Source of the DNA: Vasconcelosia minhoensis LEGE 07310
Lineage (GTDB): Bacteria; Cyanobacteriota; Cyanobacteriia; Phormidesmidales; Phormidesmidaceae
NCBI RefSeq assembly: GCF_015207255.1
Contig: NZ_JADEXG010000018.1
Location: 1 to 64,000, forward strand
Direction: 5' to 3'
Length of the DNA stretch: 64,000 nucleotides
How positions within the stretch are numbered: position 1 is the stretch's first letter; each line of letters opens with the position of its first letter. Positions 36,345-45,673 of the stretch are shown one piece after another. The notes under the pieces were generated by a model. The model worked only from the letters and a program-made list of their open reading frames with translations, was not told where the DNA came from and did no database searches. The position numbers were made by a program, and so were the translations under genes.

Positions 36345-36689
36345 AGGAACAAAGGCCGAAAAAGTGGGTCGTCAAAAGGATACTGCAAAGCAGGTTAACC
36401 AAAGTAGCTTAGAAGCCAATCGATTGGGGGCTGCTGGGGCGGCTTTAGAGAGCGGATTTAATTTGCTCAAACCCGCTGAGGGAAATTGGATAACGCTGCT
36501 TCTCAGAAGTACAGAGCCCGTTTGCGTAAGCTACTTGAGAATGCCCAATCTGAGCGAAAGCGGCTAAAACCTGTTAAAACTTGGACAGTACCCAGACAAA
36601 AAAAGCCGGTTTTTGGCGAATTTTTATCGGTTCTAGGGCCGTTTTCGCCAAAGCTATTCGCCTTTCTTGAAATTCCTTAGCCTTAAACT
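36345..36689. other. Gap, presumed divergent promoter region
   Basis: 345 bases between two divergent genes. Two weak frames were read and rejected because their sequences look random and they lack ribosome sites. Confidence 0.4.
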
Positions 36690-38288
36690 ATGCGCGTTCT
36701 CCTGGTCTACCCTCGATTTCCCAAGACGATCGAGTCCTATGAAAAAGTGTTGGAGCTGATTGACCGTAAGGCAACCATGCCGCCGCTGGGGCTGATTACC
36801 GTTGCCGCTATTTTGCCGCAAACGTGGGACTTTCAGCTGGTCGACTGCAACGTGCGGGACATTACCGAAGCCGAATGGAACTGGGCCGACCTGGTGATTA
36901 TGTCGGCTATGATTGTGCAAAAGCCCGACCTGCTGGTGCTGATCCAGGAGGCCAAACAGCGCGGCAAACCGGTGGCGGTAGGCGGTCCCTTCCCGACCTC
37001 AGTGCCGCAAGATTCGCTAGCAGCCGGGGCCGATTATTTAATTTTGGACGAGGGGGAAGTGACCCTGCCGATGTTCGTCGCAGCGCTGGAGCGGGGCGAA
37101 ACCCAAGGTACGTTTCGCTCCGACGGCGAAAAGCCCGACGTTACCGGTACGCCCGTTCCTCGCTATGACCTGCTGGAGCTGAATGCCTACAGCACGATGT
37201 GCGTCCAGTTCTCGCGCGGCTGTCCCTTCCAGTGCGAATTTTGCGACATCATTGTGCTCTATGGCCGCAAGCCGCGGACGAAAACGCCGCAGCAGCTGCT
37301 GGCCGAGCTGGAATGCCTCTACCAGCTGGGCTGGCGGCGGATGATTTTCATGGTGGATGACAACTTTATTGGCAATCAGCGCAATGTCAGGCTGCTGCTG
37401 GCTGAGCTCAAGGGCTGGATGGCCGAGCGCGGATATCCCTTTAGCTTCATTACCGAGGCGTCCCTCGATCTGGCGCAAAACCAGACTCTGATGGAGCAGA
37501 TGGTGGACTGCAACTTTAAGGCGGTGTTTTTAGGAATCGAGACGCCGGATACCGACAGTCTGCAAATGACTAAAAAGTTTCAGAATATGCGCAGTTCCCT
37601 CGTCGATGCGGTCTGGACGATCAACCAGGCCGGGCTGCGGGCCATGGCCGGGTTTATTATCGGCTTCGATGGTGAAAAATCTGGGGCGGGCGATCGCATT
37701 ATTGAATTCGTCGAGCAGACGGCCATCCCCACAACGACCTTTGGCATGCTCCAGGCGCTGCCCAATACGGCGCTTTGGCATCGCCTCAGCCGCGAGGGTC
37801 GGCTGCTGGAAAGTCCCAGCTCTGGCAATCAGACTGTGCTGATGAACTTTGTCCCGACTCGCCCGATGGCAGAGATTGCCGAAGAATATCTCCATGCCTT
37901 CTGTACGCTTTACGAACCCAAGCGGTTTCTCGACCGCACCTATCGCCATTTTCTGCATATGACTCCTCCCCGGCATCGGGCAGCCTTCAAGCGTCCGGCC
38001 CTAGCCGACCTTAAGGCGCTAGCGATCATCGTCTGGCGGCAGGGCTTCAAGCGCGACACCCGCTGGATGTTCTGGCATCATCTGTTCAGCATTCTGAAAA
38101 ATAATCCGGCCCTGTGGGAGCAGTACCTCACCGTCTGCGCCTATGCCGAGCATTTCTGCGAAATTCGTCAGGTGGTACGCGACCAGGTGGAAGCGCAGGT
38201 CGCTCAGATTGGTCAGCAGAAGCCGATCGCTAAGGTAGAGGCGGAGAAGATTGGGGAAGCGGGTTCGGTGGCGGTAGGTAAGCGGTAG
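36690..38288 (+). CDS. B12-binding radical SAM protein, HpnP-like
   Basis: Residues 1-150 form a cobalamin-binding domain (PPLGLITVAAILP, AVGGPFPTSVP). The radical SAM cluster is Cys178, Cys182 and Cys185 in CPFQCEFC, and a DUF4070 tail follows. The layout and many residues resemble hopanoid C-2 methylase HpnP, but several cyanobacterial paralogues share this plan and no hopanoid gene is nearby. Methylation of an isoprenoid lipid is the best guess. The last ~30 residues are a variable tail. Confidence 0.83.
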   Translation: MRVLLVYPRFPKTIESYEKVLELIDRKATMPPLGLITVAAILPQTWDFQLVDCNVRDITEAEWNWADLVIMSAMIVQKPDLLVLIQEAKQRGKPVAVGGPFPTSVPQDSLAAGADYLILDEGEVTLPMFVAALERGETQGTFRSDGEKPDVTGTPVPRYDLLELNAYSTMCVQFSRGCPFQCEFCDIIVLYGRKPRTKTPQQLLAELECLYQLGWRRMIFMVDDNFIGNQRNVRLLLAELKGWMAERGYPFSFITEASLDLAQNQTLMEQMVDCNFKAVFLGIETPDTDSLQMTKKFQNMRSSLVDAVWTINQAGLRAMAGFIIGFDGEKSGAGDRIIEFVEQTAIPTTTFGMLQALPNTALWHRLSREGRLLESPSSGNQTVLMNFVPTRPMAEIAEEYLHAFCTLYEPKRFLDRTYRHFLHMTPPRHRAAFKRPALADLKALAIIVWRQGFKRDTRWMFWHHLFSILKNNPALWEQYLTVCAYAEHFCEIRQVVRDQVEAQVAQIGQQKPIAKVEAEKIGEAGSVAVGKR

Positions 38289-38419
38289 GGGGGTGATGGG
38301 GTTTGGTGTCTGAGTCGGCGTAGTGCAAACCTGTTGGACGTTTGAGAATCTGGCTGTGATGGCGCCGGTCGGGGAACGATAGTTCTTATTGTGGAGTCGC
38401 TGCCCGTGGGACCTTGACC

Positions 38420-41269
38420 ATGCCGCTGACCATTCGACTGGATCTGGATTCAGAATCGGTTCAGGCTCATCTATTAGAAGGGTTAGACCAATGGCGGCGG
38501 CTGGGACTGCTTTCGGACGATCAGATTCGGCGCATGGCCGTTGTGCTGAGCCAGCCTTTGCCTGTCGTTCCCGAGGCCACTGCTGCTGAGTCTAAGACAG
38601 AAACGACAGAGACTGCCGCGCCGAACTTTACGACGGCCTTGGTCCAACAGCCGCGGCGGCCCCGACCTTCGCTGAGACTGCGATCGCTCTTAGCCGAAAT
38701 CAGCGTCGTCTGGCTGCTGTTCCTCGGCGTTTTTCTAGTCGTCGTTTCCTCAGGGGTGCTGGCGGCGATCCAGTGGGACAATTTTTCTCGGGTGGGGCAG
38801 TACGGCATTCTGCTGGCCTATACGCTGGCTTTTTGGGCCGCGAGCCGCTGGACGCAGCGCCAGCCCAGATTGCAGCAGACGACCCGAATGCTGACCCTGA
38901 CGACGCTGCTGATTATCCCCGTCAATTTTTGGATGATGGATGCGCTGGCGGTGGCCCGGGGTAGCGGTCTAATCGTCGCTATGGGAGCCGCTCTGGGCCT
39001 GAGTTTTCTGACGCTAGACCGGCTGAAGCCGCTCCAGCCGTCTAGCTGTTGGTTGTCCGTAATCAATGCGCTGGTGCTGAGCTGGCTGCATTGGGGCTGG
39101 GATTGGGGCGGCTGGCCTTTGCTGGCGACCTATATCGGTACCGTCGGTACGGCGGCTAATCTAACCCACCAAATTGGCCAGCACGGAGCCAGCGAACCGC
39201 TGAATAGATCAGAGAATGCGCCTGAGGCATCTAGCCAAGAGCGGTCCGTTTTTGCCTTTAGCATGCTGCCGCTAGCGCTAATGCTGCTGCTGGCCCGCTC
39301 GCTACTGGTGGCTCAGGTGCCGGTGAGCCAGCTGGGGCTAGCCCTGGGCATCTGCGGCTGGCTGCTCTGTCGGCTGCGTCGCCCGCAGCCCCTGTGGAGC
39401 TGGCCGGGAGCGGGACTGTTGCTGCTGGGCTGGTCGGTATGCGTCTGGCGACAGCCGCCGCTCCAGGCGATCGCGGTTAGCGGCCTGGCCCTGCACCTGC
39501 TGACGGCCCGACTGCAGCGGCACTGGCGCGGCGGCGACCTGCTGGCCCTGATTCTGGTGGCTTTTCAGACTTACTGGCTGACCTGGTTTGTCCTACCAGC
39601 TGCAGTGCGGCAGGGTTTGTTAGCGGGGCTGTCTAACCTGGCTCCGACGGCGGTGATGGCCGAACAGTTTGCCGGGATTGGCCTGTTTCCTGCCGTTTTG
39701 GGACTGCTGGGGCTTGGGGCAGCGCTGCGTCGCTGGCAGCAGCCCAGGCTAGCTCAGCAAACCCGCTATGGTGCCCTGGCGTTGGGAACGCTCCTGTTTT
39801 TGCTCAGTGCCACTAATGCCCTGACGGCAGCCGTCAATCTGCTGCTGTCGGCGCTGACGCTGGGGATTTTGGCGCGATCGCGGGTCGCCCGTCCGCTGCT
39901 CTATCTGACGCATATCACCGTGATCGCGGCTCTGCTGGGCTGGATTAATCTGCTCTGGCCGGGGCTGAGTAGCGATCTCTGGGGCCTGGTGCTGCTGGCG
40001 CTGACGACGGTGGAATGGATTGCATGCGTTGGGGAGCGCTATCGCCGCTGGCGGCAGAGCGCCTGGCATCTGGGCCTGGTACTGGCGGCGGCAGCTTACT
40101 TCCTGCTGCTCGACGGTGCCGCTGCGGATGGGAACTATCCCTGGGCCTGGTTACTCGTACCGATATTGCTAACGGGGCTAGCGAGCCGACAAACTTTTCC
40201 AGAGCCCCAGGCGGCGGTCGTCCTGACAATGGTAGCGCTGATCTGCCAGACGCCCTTTTTAGCGTTGGCCAGTCCCAGTCTGCGGCTGGTCAGCTTTGGC
40301 CTGGGGACGCTGCTGATGGCAGTCAATAGCCGCCGCCTACCCAATTTGGGAGTAGCGCTGTTTACCGTCGGGTCGGGGCTGGCCTGCTTGCTCAATGGGG
40401 CAGATGTCCTGAGTCGAGACGGGCTGGCGTTTGACCAATGGGGATTGCTGATGACAGGGCTGACGGTAGGTCTATGGGGACTGCGGAGTGTTTTTCGCCA
40501 GCGGTCCCCGGCTCAGGTCTATGCGCAAGCCTGCGACCTCTGGGCTAGGTTCATCGCTGGTCTGCTATTGCTCTACCTGTCGGGGCTGTTGGTCTGGGCC
40601 TATACCACTTTCTTAGGACTACTAGAGCCGGGCAGAGCCTTGCGTCTTGGCTTCATCAGCAGCCTGATACTGCTGGCTGGCCTGGTCTATCGCAATCGAC
40701 CCCAGACAGAGTGGGTCAACTGGTTCACTGGCTGGACAGCGGAGGCTACCGTACTGGCCGCGATCGCGCTCATCGAGCCAAGCCTACCTGCGGCTGTAAT
40801 TGCCACCCTGACCCTGGGTCTGATTACCCAGCTAACAGGCGACTGGCGGGTTACAAGATCGCGCTATCGGCCCAGCTGGCAAGGCATCCCGCTGACCTAT
40901 GCCGGGCTGGGAATGCTGAACGGGCACTACGAGGGACTAACCACGACCACGGGATTTTATACCCTGGCGGCGGCGGTGATTGTGATTGGCGTGGGTCGTC
41001 GTCGCCGCCGGCTGAGGCCGCTGACCTATCTGGGACTGGGCTTAGTTTCGGCTGCAGCCTACGAAAAGCTGATCTATCATCTCTTCCTGGTCTCGGGTGG
41101 AGCGGCGGGAGACGGGCTGACGCTGATGGCCGGGCTGGGGTTGGCCATCGCGATCGCCCTGGCGACGGGTCGGAGCGGCTTTGCCCATTTTTACCGTCCT
41201 GAGCACTGCCAGCAGCATTACCCTACCCAGTCTGCTAATTGTCGGTGCCTTCTATGCCTGGCTGGCTAA
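38420..41269 (+). CDS. Large multi-pass membrane protein, first part of a frameshifted gene
   Basis: About 25 hydrophobic segments follow a ~60-residue soluble N-terminus (LLEGLDQWRRLGLLSDDQIR). It resembles large cyanobacterial membrane proteins of unknown function, some assigned to DUF2157-like families. The last ~25 residues (from about HFYRPEHCQQHY) are not hydrophobic, unlike everything before, and the hydrophobic pattern resumes in another frame at 41181. The switch point is near a TTTTT run at 41188-41192. The ATG at 38420 is preferred to the TTG at 38414. Confidence 0.72.
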   Translation: MPLTIRLDLDSESVQAHLLEGLDQWRRLGLLSDDQIRRMAVVLSQPLPVVPEATAAESKTETTETAAPNFTTALVQQPRRPRPSLRLRSLLAEISVVWLLFLGVFLVVVSSGVLAAIQWDNFSRVGQYGILLAYTLAFWAASRWTQRQPRLQQTTRMLTLTTLLIIPVNFWMMDALAVARGSGLIVAMGAALGLSFLTLDRLKPLQPSSCWLSVINALVLSWLHWGWDWGGWPLLATYIGTVGTAANLTHQIGQHGASEPLNRSENAPEASSQERSVFAFSMLPLALMLLLARSLLVAQVPVSQLGLALGICGWLLCRLRRPQPLWSWPGAGLLLLGWSVCVWRQPPLQAIAVSGLALHLLTARLQRHWRGGDLLALILVAFQTYWLTWFVLPAAVRQGLLAGLSNLAPTAVMAEQFAGIGLFPAVLGLLGLGAALRRWQQPRLAQQTRYGALALGTLLFLLSATNALTAAVNLLLSALTLGILARSRVARPLLYLTHITVIAALLGWINLLWPGLSSDLWGLVLLALTTVEWIACVGERYRRWRQSAWHLGLVLAAAAYFLLLDGAAADGNYPWAWLLVPILLTGLASRQTFPEPQAAVVLTMVALICQTPFLALASPSLRLVSFGLGTLLMAVNSRRLPNLGVALFTVGSGLACLLNGADVLSRDGLAFDQWGLLMTGLTVGLWGLRSVFRQRSPAQVYAQACDLWARFIAGLLLLYLSGLLVWAYTTFLGLLEPGRALRLGFISSLILLAGLVYRNRPQTEWVNWFTGWTAEATVLAAIALIEPSLPAAVIATLTLGLITQLTGDWRVTRSRYRPSWQGIPLTYAGLGMLNGHYEGLTTTTGFYTLAAAVIVIGVGRRRRRLRPLTYLGLGLVSAAAYEKLIYHLFLVSGGAAGDGLTLMAGLGLAIAIALATGRSGFAHFYRPEHCQQHYPTQSANCRCLLCLAG

Positions 41270-41810
41270 ACGGCTGGACGCCGTTCGCCTGAGCTATCTC
41301 AGCATTGGGCTGCTGGACTGGGCGCTGCTGCGCTATCTGAGCGATCAGGATTGGATCAATTTACTCTGGCTGGGGCTTCTGCTAGGGCTGTCGCTGCTCT
41401 ACGTAATTCAGCTCGACCCTGGCCTGCAGGCCATAGAAGATCGCGAAAAACGTCATTGGCTGAGACTACTGGCAATCGGCCTGATTGGGCTAACGGCGCT
41501 CTACCAGGTTGAAGTGTCGTCCGCACCGCTGGTTCAGGCCGGGGTGACGCTGCTGCTCAGTACGGGGTTCATCCTGGCCGGGCTGATCCTACACATTCGC
41601 GCCCCTCTCTATATCGGCACGGTCACCTTCGTTTTCCAGGTGCTGCGAGTGATCGGCTTATATATTGACATCAACGGCACCCTGCTCTGGGCGATTGGTA
41701 TTGTCCTGGGACTGCTGTTTATCTGGACTGCCTCCACCTTTGAATCGCGGCGATCACAGGTGAACGAGCTGATGTCCGCCTGGGCCAGTGAGCTGGAAAA
41801 TTGGGAATAG
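41181..41810 (+). CDS. Large multi-pass membrane protein, second part after frameshift
   Basis: Continues the membrane protein with five to six more hydrophobic segments (LIVGAFYAWLAKRLDAVRLSY onward) and ends in a short hydrophilic tail. It has no ATG or GTG start near its beginning, only a TTG at 41181 inside the previous frame, and no ribosome site. It is best seen as the displaced 3' end of the same gene, shifted by one base in the 41180-41195 region. Confidence 0.65.
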   Translation: MPIFTVLSTASSITLPSLLIVGAFYAWLAKRLDAVRLSYLSIGLLDWALLRYLSDQDWINLLWLGLLLGLSLLYVIQLDPGLQAIEDREKRHWLRLLAIGLIGLTALYQVEVSSAPLVQAGVTLLLSTGFILAGLILHIRAPLYIGTVTFVFQVLRVIGLYIDINGTLLWAIGIVLGLLFIWTASTFESRRSQVNELMSAWASELENWE

Positions 41811-41811
41811 C

Positions 41812-44800
41812 CTACTGCGGTTTTGCGCCCAGGCAGCTGGTCAGAACGCTAGCGAGGTTCTCAAGGTAGGGAGACTCGTATAGATGCTGATGTTTGCTCT
41901 CAACCATGTGCAGCTTGAAACGATCCGGGTCGACATGACGATCCCAGCCCAAGAGCAGGCCATCGACTGACTCCACTGCCTGCTGGTTGGCCCACAGCGA
42001 CTGGGGCTGATAGGGATAAAAGCGCGGCACGTAGGTATGGAGCTTGGTTAGCAGGAAATCCAGCTGACCCGGGTAAGGCTTGGGCAGATAGTTCTGCTGG
42101 GCGCGGACAAAGGTTTCGAAGAAGCGATCTTTGATCAGCTGCTCTCGTTCTCTTGCTTTGCCTGAACGAGCCGCTGGCTGAGGAGCGGGAGGCTGCGCTG
42201 AATTATTCGGTTTTCTAGACCCGCGATCTCTGGCCGTCGAAGGCTTTCGGCTAGGACGCTGGAGCTTGTTCTGAACGCCCTGAGTGAGTTTATTCAAGAA
42301 GGAGCCCAGATATTCTATTCGTTCACCAGAATCCCGCTGTTTAAGCTGCTCTAGGTGATAATTTTTGGCATAGCCCAGCCGACGGCGATAGAAATTGGCG
42401 GTGAAGAGAAAATAGCTCCAGTCGAACCGACTGTGCCGGTAGCTCGGTTTGTGATAGTAATAGCGAGCCCGGGCCAGGACGTACTGGTCGAGCTGCGGGT
42501 GGGGCGTATCCAGTAGCGCTGCCAGGGCAACTTCTTCCCCCTGCTGGGTCAGCTGCTGCGCCATCTCATAGACGACGATGCCGCCGGAGCATTGGCCCAC
42601 CAGCTGATAGGGACCGTGGGGCTGAACCGTTTGAATTTCGGCGATGTAGTGCGCCGCCATGGCTTCGATTGTGGGTAGGGGAAGCTGCTGACCGTCTAAC
42701 CCGACCCCCCGCAGCGCATACAGCGGCTGCTGCGGCCCCAAATGCTTCACTAGCTCGCCAATGCCTAACACATCGCCAAAGCCGCCATGGATAAAAAACA
42801 GCGGCAGCTCCGAGCCGTTGGGCTGGATGGGCACCAGCGATCGCCAGCGGTCTGCCGCTGAGTCTTCCTGGTCTAGCAGTGCCGCTAGCTTTTCTACCGT
42901 CGGGTGCTCTAGCAGGACCGTCATTGGCAGCCGCTGTCCAAAGCGATCCTCAATCTGGGCAAAGACCTCGACTGCGAGGAGGGAAGTGCCCCCCAGTTCA
43001 AAAAAGTTATCCTGCCGGCCAACCTGGTCAATCCGCAGTCCGCTTTGCCAGATCGCTGCCAGGGTTTTCTCCGTCTCGGTCTGGGGAGGCACAAACCGGG
43101 CCTGCGATGAGCGCTGCCGCTGCTGCTGAGCTTCTACCGCCGCTAAAATCTGGGCCGGAGTCACCAGGTCTGAGGCAATCCGATTCCACAGCTCGGATAC
43201 GCTTGCTCGGCTGACCGCAGCGCTCGGCTGAGCTGCGGATTTGGCCTGAGCTTGGGACTGAGCCTGAACCGGGGCTTCTGGCTGGGTCAGGCTGAAATGG
43301 AGCGACCGGGCAGCCTCTGTTGGTAGAGTGTAGTCGGTTCGCTGCGCCTGAGCCTGCTCAAAGTCCTTGCCGATAGCGGCGAGGAAATTGGCGACGGGCT
43401 TATTTTTAGCTGTGGGCAGATAGGGTAGGTGAACGGTGTCTAACCCCCGCTCCACCGCTACCTGGCCGAGGTGAGCCACCATTCGATGCTCCACCCCCCG
43501 ACCCAGAACGCGGCAGCTGAGCAAAAAGGTATCGACGCTGAGCTGGCTGGCCTCGGCCCGGGCCAGGATGACGCCTACTAGGCCATAGTCACCAAAGCGA
43601 TCGCGCACCTCCACTACCCAGCAGTCGCCCTCAGACTGGCAGAACTGGCGGATATCGGCTTCTGAACGGCGCACCGTAGTGGCGTTGAACTGGTTGGTGC
43701 GCTGGGTCAGCTGGGCCACCCGGGCCACCTGCTCAGGCTGGACGGGCGTAATCTCAATTTGGAGCTGGAGCCCCTCGATGAAGCTTTCAAAGCTGACCGT
43801 TTCCTGCAAAAAGCGATCGCGCTCAATATTCTGCTTGTAGAGCTGGGTGCGCTGGCTATCAGCCTCGGTCACCTGGAGCTGGTCGAAGGGCCAAGCCTGT
43901 TCCAGAAACTGGGGAATTTTCTCGGTCGCCTGGGGCAGCTGTAGCGTCAGCACCTGGGGACAGCTGGCCCGCACCTCTGAGCATTCGATCGGATTGTCGT
44001 CAATGAAAATGAAGCTGTCCAGCCCCAGGTTCAGCTCCTGAGCCAGGGAGCGAATATTCTCTGACTTGGGCTGCCAGTTAATCCGGCTGCTGACCAGGTG
44101 AGATGGCTTTAGCGGCATATCCTGGCGCTGCCGAAACACTTCATCCACGTCTTCTTCGACGTTTTTACTGCACAGGCAGAGCAGCATCCCCGCCTGGCTA
44201 CGGGCAACCATAAAGTTTTGCAGCGCCAGCCAGGGCGCATCCAGGCCAATCCCCTGCGGCCCAATCTCGCCGCAGACGCCCTTCCACAAGGTATTGTCGC
44301 AGTCCAGCACGATTACCTTATAGGGGGCGCGGGTTAGGGCCGAAAGCTGCCGTGCGATCGCGCTTCCCAGCGCCGTAAAGTACAGGTCGGTGTAGGGGAT
44401 ATGGCCCAAGCTGTCGCGCTTGGCGTCGTAGAAAGCATCGACCGGGTAGCGCTGCGCAATCTGGTCTGCGGTCGTCACGTAGATTCCCTTACAGGGCTCC
44501 AAGGCCGAGACGAGCTGCTGCTGGAGCTGCTCGAACAGCGCCGCGTAGGTTGCTTCGGCAGTGGGTGAAGCGGGAGCAACGTACAGCAGGTAAGGCGTAG
44601 CGGACTGGGCGGCGGCGGACTGGAGGGCTGAGATTAGCTCCTGCACGGTCTGCTCCATTGGGGCTGCGGCTGAATCGGCACTGGCTAGCGCCTCGGCCGG
44701 TAGCAGGTCTTCAAACCGAATTAGAACGACGTTGGCCCCAGCTGAATTTTGGGCCAGCAGGCTAGTCGGGTTAAGCAGCTGCTGAAAAATCTGGTTGTAG

Positions 44801-44985
44801 GGCGCAAAGGTGACTGTACAGTCCAGGCTAAGCGTCTGGCTCCAGAAAGCCAGGCTGTCGGCTAGCGGCTCGGCGGTGAAGGTGGCCGCGATCGCAACCT
44901 GCATGGCTTTTTTAGAATTCTGCTGGCTCGTTGGGACGCTATGCTCACTCAGCTTGGATGCATTCCGATGGGCTTGGCTGACCAT
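41812..44985 (-). CDS. FkbH-like HAD enzyme with carrier and thioesterase domains
   Basis: A 1057-residue, one-protein assembly line. Near residue 228, DCDNTLWKGVCGE is the FkbH HAD site that loads a glyceryl unit from 1,3-bisphosphoglycerate onto a carrier. A GNAT-like part follows (DRFGDYGLVGVI, LGRGVEHRM). The carrier has its phosphopantetheine Ser in DNFFELGGTSLLAVEV near residue 660. A thioesterase (FFIHGGFGDVLG, then GQCSGG) ends the protein, interrupted by a basic Pro/Ser-rich linker. The nucleophile position is Cys, not Ser. No ketosynthase or adenylation gene is adjacent. ATGs at 44985 and 44904 are the likely starts. Confidence 0.85.
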   Translation of the reverse strand: MVSQAHRNASKLSEHSVPTSQQNSKKAMQVAIAATFTAEPLADSLAFWSQTLSLDCTVTFAPYNQIFQQLLNPTSLLAQNSAGANVVLIRFEDLLPAEALASADSAAAPMEQTVQELISALQSAAAQSATPYLLYVAPASPTAEATYAALFEQLQQQLVSALEPCKGIYVTTADQIAQRYPVDAFYDAKRDSLGHIPYTDLYFTALGSAIARQLSALTRAPYKVIVLDCDNTLWKGVCGEIGPQGIGLDAPWLALQNFMVARSQAGMLLCLCSKNVEEDVDEVFRQRQDMPLKPSHLVSSRINWQPKSENIRSLAQELNLGLDSFIFIDDNPIECSEVRASCPQVLTLQLPQATEKIPQFLEQAWPFDQLQVTEADSQRTQLYKQNIERDRFLQETVSFESFIEGLQLQIEITPVQPEQVARVAQLTQRTNQFNATTVRRSEADIRQFCQSEGDCWVVEVRDRFGDYGLVGVILARAEASQLSVDTFLLSCRVLGRGVEHRMVAHLGQVAVERGLDTVHLPYLPTAKNKPVANFLAAIGKDFEQAQAQRTDYTLPTEAARSLHFSLTQPEAPVQAQSQAQAKSAAQPSAAVSRASVSELWNRIASDLVTPAQILAAVEAQQQRQRSSQARFVPPQTETEKTLAAIWQSGLRIDQVGRQDNFFELGGTSLLAVEVFAQIEDRFGQRLPMTVLLEHPTVEKLAALLDQEDSAADRWRSLVPIQPNGSELPLFFIHGGFGDVLGIGELVKHLGPQQPLYALRGVGLDGQQLPLPTIEAMAAHYIAEIQTVQPHGPYQLVGQCSGGIVVYEMAQQLTQQGEEVALAALLDTPHPQLDQYVLARARYYYHKPSYRHSRFDWSYFLFTANFYRRRLGYAKNYHLEQLKQRDSGERIEYLGSFLNKLTQGVQNKLQRPSRKPSTARDRGSRKPNNSAQPPAPQPAARSGKAREREQLIKDRFFETFVRAQQNYLPKPYPGQLDFLLTKLHTYVPRFYPYQPQSLWANQQAVESVDGLLLGWDRHVDPDRFKLHMVESKHQHLYESPYLENLASVLTSCLGAKPQ

Positions 44986-45256
44986 ATTAAATCTCAGAAA
45001 CGGCTGCGCAATATTGATCCGTGAAACTCCGTACCACCCTAGCGTTAGCACCCGTGGCTCGCCGCCTTTTAGCCGGGGCTTTACAGTTTATTTGTTTATC
45101 TATATCTATCTATGTTTTGGAGGTTAAGCTGACCCGGCTGAATATGTCCTCATTTTGGCCGCTAAGGGAGGCTTGCCCCCTATAGCGCCCGCAGCGCGAT
45201 CGGCTTCCATGTTTGGGTAGACTATGTGCTAGGATTATTAACCGTTGGGTGACGAT

Positions 45257-45341
45257 GGGTCGGTGCCCGAGTGGTTAATGGGGGCGGACTGTAAATCCGC
45301 TGGCTACGCCTACGCTGGTTCAAATCCAGCCCGGCCCACCA
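45257..45341 (+). tRNA. tRNA-Tyr (GTA anticodon)
   Basis: Acceptor arms GGGTCGG/CCGGCCC pair with one G-U. The anticodon stem GCGGA/TCCGC holds GTA, and a long variable arm follows, as in bacterial tRNA-Tyr. GGTTCAAATCC is the T arm, and CCA is encoded. Confidence 0.95.
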
Positions 45342-45360
45342 CCTGTAAAATGGAGCAAAT

Positions 45361-45432
45361 GCCCGTGTGGCTCAGTGGTAGAGCACACCCTTGGTAAGGG
45401 TGAGGTCACGAGTTCAATCCTCGTCACGGGCT
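45361..45432 (+). tRNA. tRNA-Thr (GGT anticodon)
   Basis: Acceptor arms GCCCGTG/CACGGGC pair perfectly. The D arm is GGCTCAGTGGTAGAGC, the anticodon loop CTTGGTAAG carries GGT, and the T arm is GAGTTCAATCC. It lies 19 bases after tRNA-Tyr. A T run follows and could terminate it. Confidence 0.95.
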
Positions 45433-45483
45433 TCTTTTTTCAGATACCTACGGCATATTCAGCAACGCTGTCCATTCTTCCTA

Positions 45484-45515
45484 GCGTTTATCTATATCAC
45501 AGGGCGTTTATCTAT
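45484..45515. promoter_or_regulatory. Direct repeat GCGTTTATCTAT, two copies 20 bp apart
   Basis: GCGTTTATCTAT occurs at 45484-45495 and again at 45504-45515. The 20-bp spacing is two helical turns, as for tandem response-regulator sites. It lies about 400 bases upstream of the antenna cluster. Confidence 0.45.
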
Positions 45516-45621
45516 TCGCAGGATTGAAGCGCTCAAAATCTTCCACTCAAAGATAAACATCTCTAAACTTATGTATCTAGTTTTTTGGAAAGCTAGTCAC
45601 ATAAGTTTAAGGGCTTTTATT

Positions 45622-45673
45622 GTTGATACTATCAGCTAAGTAGAAATGCACTTTTGTCGTTGATGCCATCAAC
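45622..45673. promoter_or_regulatory. Pair of related dyads, candidate operator
   Basis: GTTGATACTATCAGC (45622-45636) and GTTGATGCCATCAAC (45659-45673) share the pattern GTTGAT-N3-ATCARC; the second is a perfect 7-1-7 palindrome. Both lie 240-290 bases upstream of the apcD4-like gene. Confidence 0.45.

Noticed and set aside
36304-36680. Two short plus-strand frames between the glycoside hydrolase and radical SAM genes
   Set aside because: No start signals or recognisable sequence; the region is the divergent promoter interval.
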